This document shows positions 11,722 through 64,000 of a DNA stretch of 64,000 bases, piece by piece. The stretch's first letter is position 1, and each line of letters starts with the position of its first letter. This stretch comes from Pagrus major (taxonomy: Eukaryota; Chordata; Actinopteri; Spariformes; Sparidae), in the NCBI RefSeq assembly GCF_040436345.1, contig NC_133230.1, forward strand, positions 26,616,051 to 26,680,050. Direction: 5' to 3'. The notes beneath the pieces are model-generated. The model did not search any database, was not told where the DNA came from, and saw only the letters and a program-made list of their open reading frames with translations. The position numbers were made by a program, and so were the translations under genes.

Positions 11722-13190
11722 GTGTTTAATTCCACTGTGTGTTATGTTGTTGGATAAAGTATTTTACGTGTACTGTGGTATTTTATCTTGTGGTTTTAAA
11801 AGTTTTACTTCAGTAAAAGTAAAGTAATAAGTAAATCTAGTGGTAGTAAATCTGATGACTTCCTCCACTAGTGTCTGTGGACATGCCTACTGTTGTGCAC
11901 CAGGGGGCAATACACTCCTGCAGGTTATCCTTTGCATAAAAGGGCCAAGCAGGCGCATAAATCCAAGGTCAGCCAGGCAATTTTAGCTGTTGCCCACTGG
12001 GTTGGTTGTAATTGACACTAATCTCTTATCTGGCAATGACTTTAACTGGCATTTTGGATCATGCTCCTCTCAGTGTAAACACTAACATTCTGAACCAACC
12101 CCAAACATATTTTCAAGTCTGTTGACCAAACTGTTACCAAGATCTAAGTTCAGCTGATGGCTGCTGATGGTTATTCTGTTACCAAAACAAGGATTGCTTG
12201 GAAGCACGAGCTGCATGTAATGTTAGCGGTCAGTGGTGGGATGAAGCTGGTTACAGAATATGTTGAAATATAATTTGTACCAGGCAACAATTTACATAAT
12301 TCAAAGTCTATTATCATTTTTCAAAAACTTGACTATCTGAATCCATATATCCGGATTCCCTTCTGTTGCAGTACAGTGTGACAGTCAGACTACATCATTT
12401 CTTGAGTGATTTATTTTACCATCTTGGCAAAGGTTCTAGAAACTGATATAAAGATGTGCTCCTCTACAGTAATGTTTGGGGTCTCTGTTGACTCCCACCC
12501 AGTTCAATATTTCACAGTCAGACATATGAGCCTGTAGTGGCCATTTGTCAGGTAATCTAAATCAAACTTCAAAATAAAAATCAAAGAGCCACAGCTGCAC
12601 GATGGGCTTGTAATGTACACAGGCAAGAAAAGTTCAATGTCCGTTCAACGTTCCTTTGGTTTTTGTGATTTATTTCAAATTGTTTTTTTATTTAATCAAA
12701 CAAAAAATACAACTTATTATCAGCAAAAATAACAAACAAATAGCTCCAACAGAGCCTTTCCATCTGTTTTGACAAGATGCATTATTTTATTTCTGCTCAC
12801 AGTGTTTCAGACTATATGTTTAAGCAGTTGAGGATCTGGATGTTGAGATTTAGTCTTTGTATTTCTGGATGTACTAATGATGTGTGTGTATTGCAACACA
12901 TATGTCACCTGATTAGGTTGTGTCTGATATAATTCCAGACTTTCATACATGTTGGTAAGTTTAAAAGAACATTCTTTACCTTAAATGTAACACAATATTA
13001 CTTCCTCCTGTTAACTGCTTACCACCATTGAAAATCCTGCAGTACTAAAGTGTCTCAAAGACAGCAAGTCATTTTTATCCCTTCAATTTAAACATGTGAA
13101 ATATGTTTTCCTTCATCTGTATAAAAATGGTACAATATATTGAACAGGCTCCATCAGTTACAGGCTCTTTACACTGGACACTGGCCAGAA
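11722..13190. other. Intergenic region between slirp and adck1
   Basis: I see no exon with recognisable protein similarity on either strand. The sequence is AT-rich, with a long A/T stretch around 12660-12730. In mammals SNW1 lies between these two genes, but no SNW1-like coding exon is visible here. Confidence 0.5.
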
Positions 13191-13588
13191 GCTCCCACTT
13201 GTCTTGAATGAAGCACGGTTGACGTCATGGATATGGGCGGAGCCAATCCTGTTTTATGTGAACAGCTGGGCATCATGTGTGACGCGTGTGATAAACGTCA
13301 TCGTGTTCGCCCGAGCTGTAGTTCTAATGCATCACACGGAGCGACCCACAGACTCACACCCTGCTGGACCAGCACACACACCTGCACCCGAGTGACGGGC
13401 CACACACAGGCCAGCACCTGGGTCCGTGTGAGCCAACTGTTCGGGTCGGATAGCACATTTAACTGTAGCTGCCTTTCTGCGTAGAACTACATCAACCACA
13501 ATGCACCGCTCTCACGTGTAAAAGTGAAGCCGAAGAGGTCAAAACAAAAAACCGGTAATTGACAGAGAGAAGGCGTGTGGACACTCTG
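13191..13588 (+). promoter_or_regulatory. adck1: Putative adck1 promoter and non-coding first exon
   Basis: Composition changes to GC- and CpG-rich sequence. A CRE palindrome TGACGTCA lies at 13220-13227, further CGTCA/ACGCG sites follow, and an ACTACA...ACAATGCA sequence at 13486-13504 loosely resembles a ZNF143 site. A good splice donor, CTCTG|GTAAGC, sits at 13588/13589. The first coding exon of adck1 begins with 8 non-coding bases after an acceptor at 16253-16254, so an upstream 5' UTR exon is required. This is the best candidate. The exon's 5' end is unknown. Confidence 0.45.
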
Positions 13589-14739
13589 GTAAGCTAACAG
13601 CTAACTGAATGAGCATGTTTCGTGTTTAACGCTTGTTTCTGACAGAGGAAGGTCCAGTGCTGCTGCTGCGACACACCGCACGTCTTTACGTAACACACGC
13701 CTCAGTCATCTTTAGGTAACAGGCGCCACACACGCTGCTGTGCGCTGCAGTCACTGCTCCTGACACATATCACAGCTATAACCTGAACATACACCATCAA
13801 GCAGCACTCACCCTCCTCCTCGTCATCCTTCTTCCACATACATCCAGCTCTGCGGGAGTGACAGGAGGATTTGCTTTGAGGGTTATGATTTCTAAGAAAA
13901 ACTGTCACTGTCTGTTTGGGGTGAATGCCGAATTGAAGAGAGGCTTCTGCTGATGTCCAGCATGTACCGTCTGTGATTTAACTACACACAAGCGTGTGTG
14001 CTTGAACGAGAAGGCGTTTGTTTGCTAGATTTATTAATGCACCATGGTGAAGCTGAGTTCCCCAGATGAAGTTCAGTGCTACTCAAATCAGACTAACTTT
14101 GATGACGTCATCAGGATGAGCTCAGCCTGTGTTTTAAGACTGTACATGTATTACAGAGAGCCTGGTTATCACAGTGGAGGATTCAGGAAGTAAACATGTA
14201 GATATCTGCTGCTGCTGTTTTGGTTTCGGTTGTCCTCTTGTATCCTGTGTGTCTCCCAATTCTTCCAATTTCCAAAGGTAACTGTATTGAGACATTTACA
14301 GGTTAATCACAGTGCATTTAGTTGTCATTTTACAACACAGGGCTGTACAAACAGATGTAAGTTGTTGTCCCTTTGTACTGAAAAAGAAAACAAACTTGAG
14401 ACTTCATACAGCAGATGCATTACTGGTGCAGGAACACAGTGAGTTGTAGCTGAAGGTACACTGATGACTTGGCCCAGCATCTGTATGGGCAGATATTGGA
14501 CCTTGTTGACTGTTACCAGCCTGTCGGCACACAAGGTGACGTTCACCAATGTTTACCTGGTGTGTTACATACATTGTTTGCTGTCACATTCCTGAGCTGC
14601 TGGCTTGTGACATCCCTGCCATCAGATTTTGAAACACTATGTAAATGCTGAAACATTCTTCTCACTGAGTAGGGAGCTGTTCTTTACATTTCTTTGTTCA
14701 CCTGGCAACACAAACATATTAAACAACAAAGAAAAACTT

Positions 14740-14812
14740 ATTGGTATCAGCTAAATGGATATTTCAGACATCGTTATCAGCCCAGAATTTTACAATAGGC
14801 CCTAAACTCCAC
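14740..14812. repeat. Fragment of TATCGG-type fish repeat
   Basis: TTATTGGTATCAGCTAAATGG followed by ATATTTCAGACATCGTTATCAGCCCAG resembles the internal part of the same MITE family noted in ldah intron 1, with many substitutions. Only a fragment is visible. Confidence 0.35.
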
Positions 14813-14896
14813 ATGCATCTGTCTTTGCTTTTTCCAAGCCGTTTAGAAACAGCATCAGAGACTTGGAAAGCAGGTGAGCCGGGCTCAGGGTGTCAG

Positions 14897-15617
14897 GTAG
14901 ATAACTTTATTAATCCCCGAAGGGAATTAGGTTATCATAGCAGTGAGTACATTCAAGTACAAATACAATCAAAATACAAACATAGAAACAATAAAATATT
15001 ATATACAATAAAAATGCTTAAGTAGCTATAAAATAAGAGGTAGAAGAGAAAAGGTAAGAGGAACATAAGGTGTGAGAGAGTAAGGTGCAGTTTTATTATT
15101 ATTATTTACATTAATAATAATTTAGAGAGCATTATCTGTGTGTTTTGGAGTGAACGTTATAACGTCTGATGGCACCAGGTAGGAATGATTCCCTGTGCCG
15201 TTCCTCCAGGGTGACAAGCTCAGAGCCAACAACAGACTTCTTGATGAGTTTGTTCAGTCTGTCGGCGTCCTTCGCTTTGATGCCCGCACCCCAGGACACC
15301 ACAGCGAAGAAGATGGTGCTCCGGTTGCAGACATTACAGGACCTGAGCCTCCTCAGGAAGCAGAGCCTGCTCAGGCCCTTCTTGTAGACTGCCTCCGTGT
15401 TTGTAGACCACTCCAGTTTATTGTCCAGCACAACACCCAGGTATTTGTATGATTGCGCTGGGTGTTGTACAGGGAGGACTTCTCTGCTGTCTGTCTGTCT
15501 GCTGGCTGTGAGAACACTCCTCATTTCTGCAACAGCTTGACTTGAGAGCTGTTGTTCCCGGAGAGCGCCCTCTGCTGGCTCTGTTTGAGTTAACACTTTA
15601 TCATCCACACATTTCAC
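14897..15617 (-). mobile_element. 5'-truncated LINE 3' end with reverse-transcriptase C-terminal remnant
   Basis: On the minus strand a frame from 15617 to 15132 encodes QSYKYLGVVLDNKLEWSTNTE, KKGLSRLCFLRRLRSCNVC and FFAVVSWGAGI. These are the conserved blocks found after the catalytic core of L2/CR1-like fish LINE ORF2 proteins. The terminal ERHRESFLPGAIRRYN is also typical of the ORF2 end. Downstream, the element finishes with GATTAATAAAGTTATCTACC (14897-14916 on the minus strand), a common LINE tail. The catalytic reverse-transcriptase motifs are absent, so the copy is dead and 5'-truncated. The upstream edge is uncertain because of frameshifts. It lies in the putative first intron of adck1. 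Confidence 0.85.
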
Positions 15618-15621
15618 TAAG

Positions 15622-15900
15622 TTCCAGTTCTTTTATTGTCGCGCACACAACATTTAAAGTGAAGCAGTCGAAGGCAATGAAATTGTTAGATCTCAGAGTC
15701 CCTCTGACTGTGCTCTTACAGATGTGTGTCAAAATAGCAGAAGTGAAACGAAATCTAGTTAGAGCAGCTAAAATACAGGAATGATATGATATAAAGTTAA
15801 ATGTAATATGGTGGTAGCCTGCTGAGTAATAGTCACATGTACAAACTGTGATAGTAATATGTAGCATAAACACTATAAGAACAGACAGTAGACAGGGTGG
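15622..15900. repeat. Possible second LINE-tail repeat
   Basis: TTCTTTTATTGTCGCGCACACAA and AAGGCAATGAAATTGTTAG recall the TTTATTGTC...AACGAAAT pattern at the 3' ends of several fish retrotransposons. The match is by eye only and the limits are approximate. Confidence 0.3.
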
Positions 15901-16262
15901 CACTATCATCACCATCAATTCACAATTCACAAAAATTGTTAAAAATGCTCATTACAACCTCCCCGAGCCCAAAGTCTTTAAATCGCTCCTTTTGTTCCAA
16001 AACCCAAAGACTCTTCATTTACGGTCTGAGGCAGCGAGTCCTCACACTTCTTGAAACTGGAACAGAAACTGCTTTTGCACATTTTTGCTTGAAAATTGAT
16101 GGAAAACTATGAATCTGTTATCAAAATAGTTATTTCGCTCGACTAATTGTTGCAGCTCTGCTTGCTTACAGATGATTTCTGCACATCACACCTCTTTCAC
16201 AACCTCCATCACTTGTGAGAACTTTTCCTCATGTATGTCCTCCTCCTCCCACAGTGCCTCTG

Positions 16263-63776
<47,514 letters not shown>

Positions 63777-64000
63777 GTATAAGCTCACCCACACACTATT
63801 CAAATGATAAACTTCATGTTATGAGGCTGAAGCGTTCACCCCACTAATACATAAAAGTCTTGGATGGATTGAAGAACAAAAATCAATGTATTCTTGTGTC
63901 CACTGGGTCTAAACTAGTGAAAGCAGAATGTTGGCAGTGCAGCAATCAACACAGTGAATGAAGTTACAGTATGTGCATGAGTTGGAAGAAAACAAAATTG

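Overview
This is a vertebrate nuclear genomic window, most likely from a teleost fish (possibly a percomorph; the lineage is inferred). The evidence is short coding exons with canonical GT/AG borders and very long introns. The window also has a high density of CA/TG microsatellites and fish-type interspersed repeats: Tc1-like transposons, LINE 3' ends, an RTE fragment and many MITE-like elements. There are no bacterial genes, CRISPR arrays, rRNAs or recognisable tRNAs.

Four protein-coding genes can be assembled exon by exon. (1) ldah, plus strand, 1556-5022, six coding exons, 317 aa: lipid-droplet-associated serine hydrolase. (2) alkbh1, minus strand, 9413-6288, six coding exons, 379 aa: Fe(II)/2-oxoglutarate dioxygenase. 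(3) slirp, plus strand, 9624-11320, four coding exons, 100 aa: small mitochondrial RRM protein. (4) adck1, plus strand, 16263 to beyond the right edge; eight coding exons (401 codons) are present and the C-terminal part lies outside. ldah and alkbh1 converge tail to tail. alkbh1 and slirp diverge from a 210-bp interval between their start codons that holds a CRE palindrome, a perfect DR1 nuclear-receptor site and a palindromic E-box. slirp and adck1 are in tandem. Products of alkbh1, slirp and adck1 are all known to act in mitochondria, so the shared alkbh1/slirp promoter may be tuned to mitochondrial RNA metabolism (inference).

From about 17.1 kb onward the window is almost entirely adck1 introns. 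Intron 3 is 21.4 kb and intron 4 is 12.3 kb. They hold mobile-element debris and simple repeats, including a 905-bp CTA/TAC trinucleotide tract and several CA/TG arrays of 70-120 bp. The most informative structure is a nested insertion at 28348-29522. A non-autonomous element with an N-terminal transposase-like reading frame and long arms full of CTCGAG-type palindromes sits inside an older MITE, with a 6-bp target duplication GATTAC. Its ends and encoded helix-turn-helix look like an internally deleted IS3EU-type transposon (tentative). Two short near-perfect hairpins (34125-34182 and 63060-63118) are also unexplained.

I found no convincing undescribed multi-gene system. The noteworthy items are the nested element, the compact bidirectional promoter, the hairpins and the gene order, in which SNW1 is not seen between slirp and adck1.
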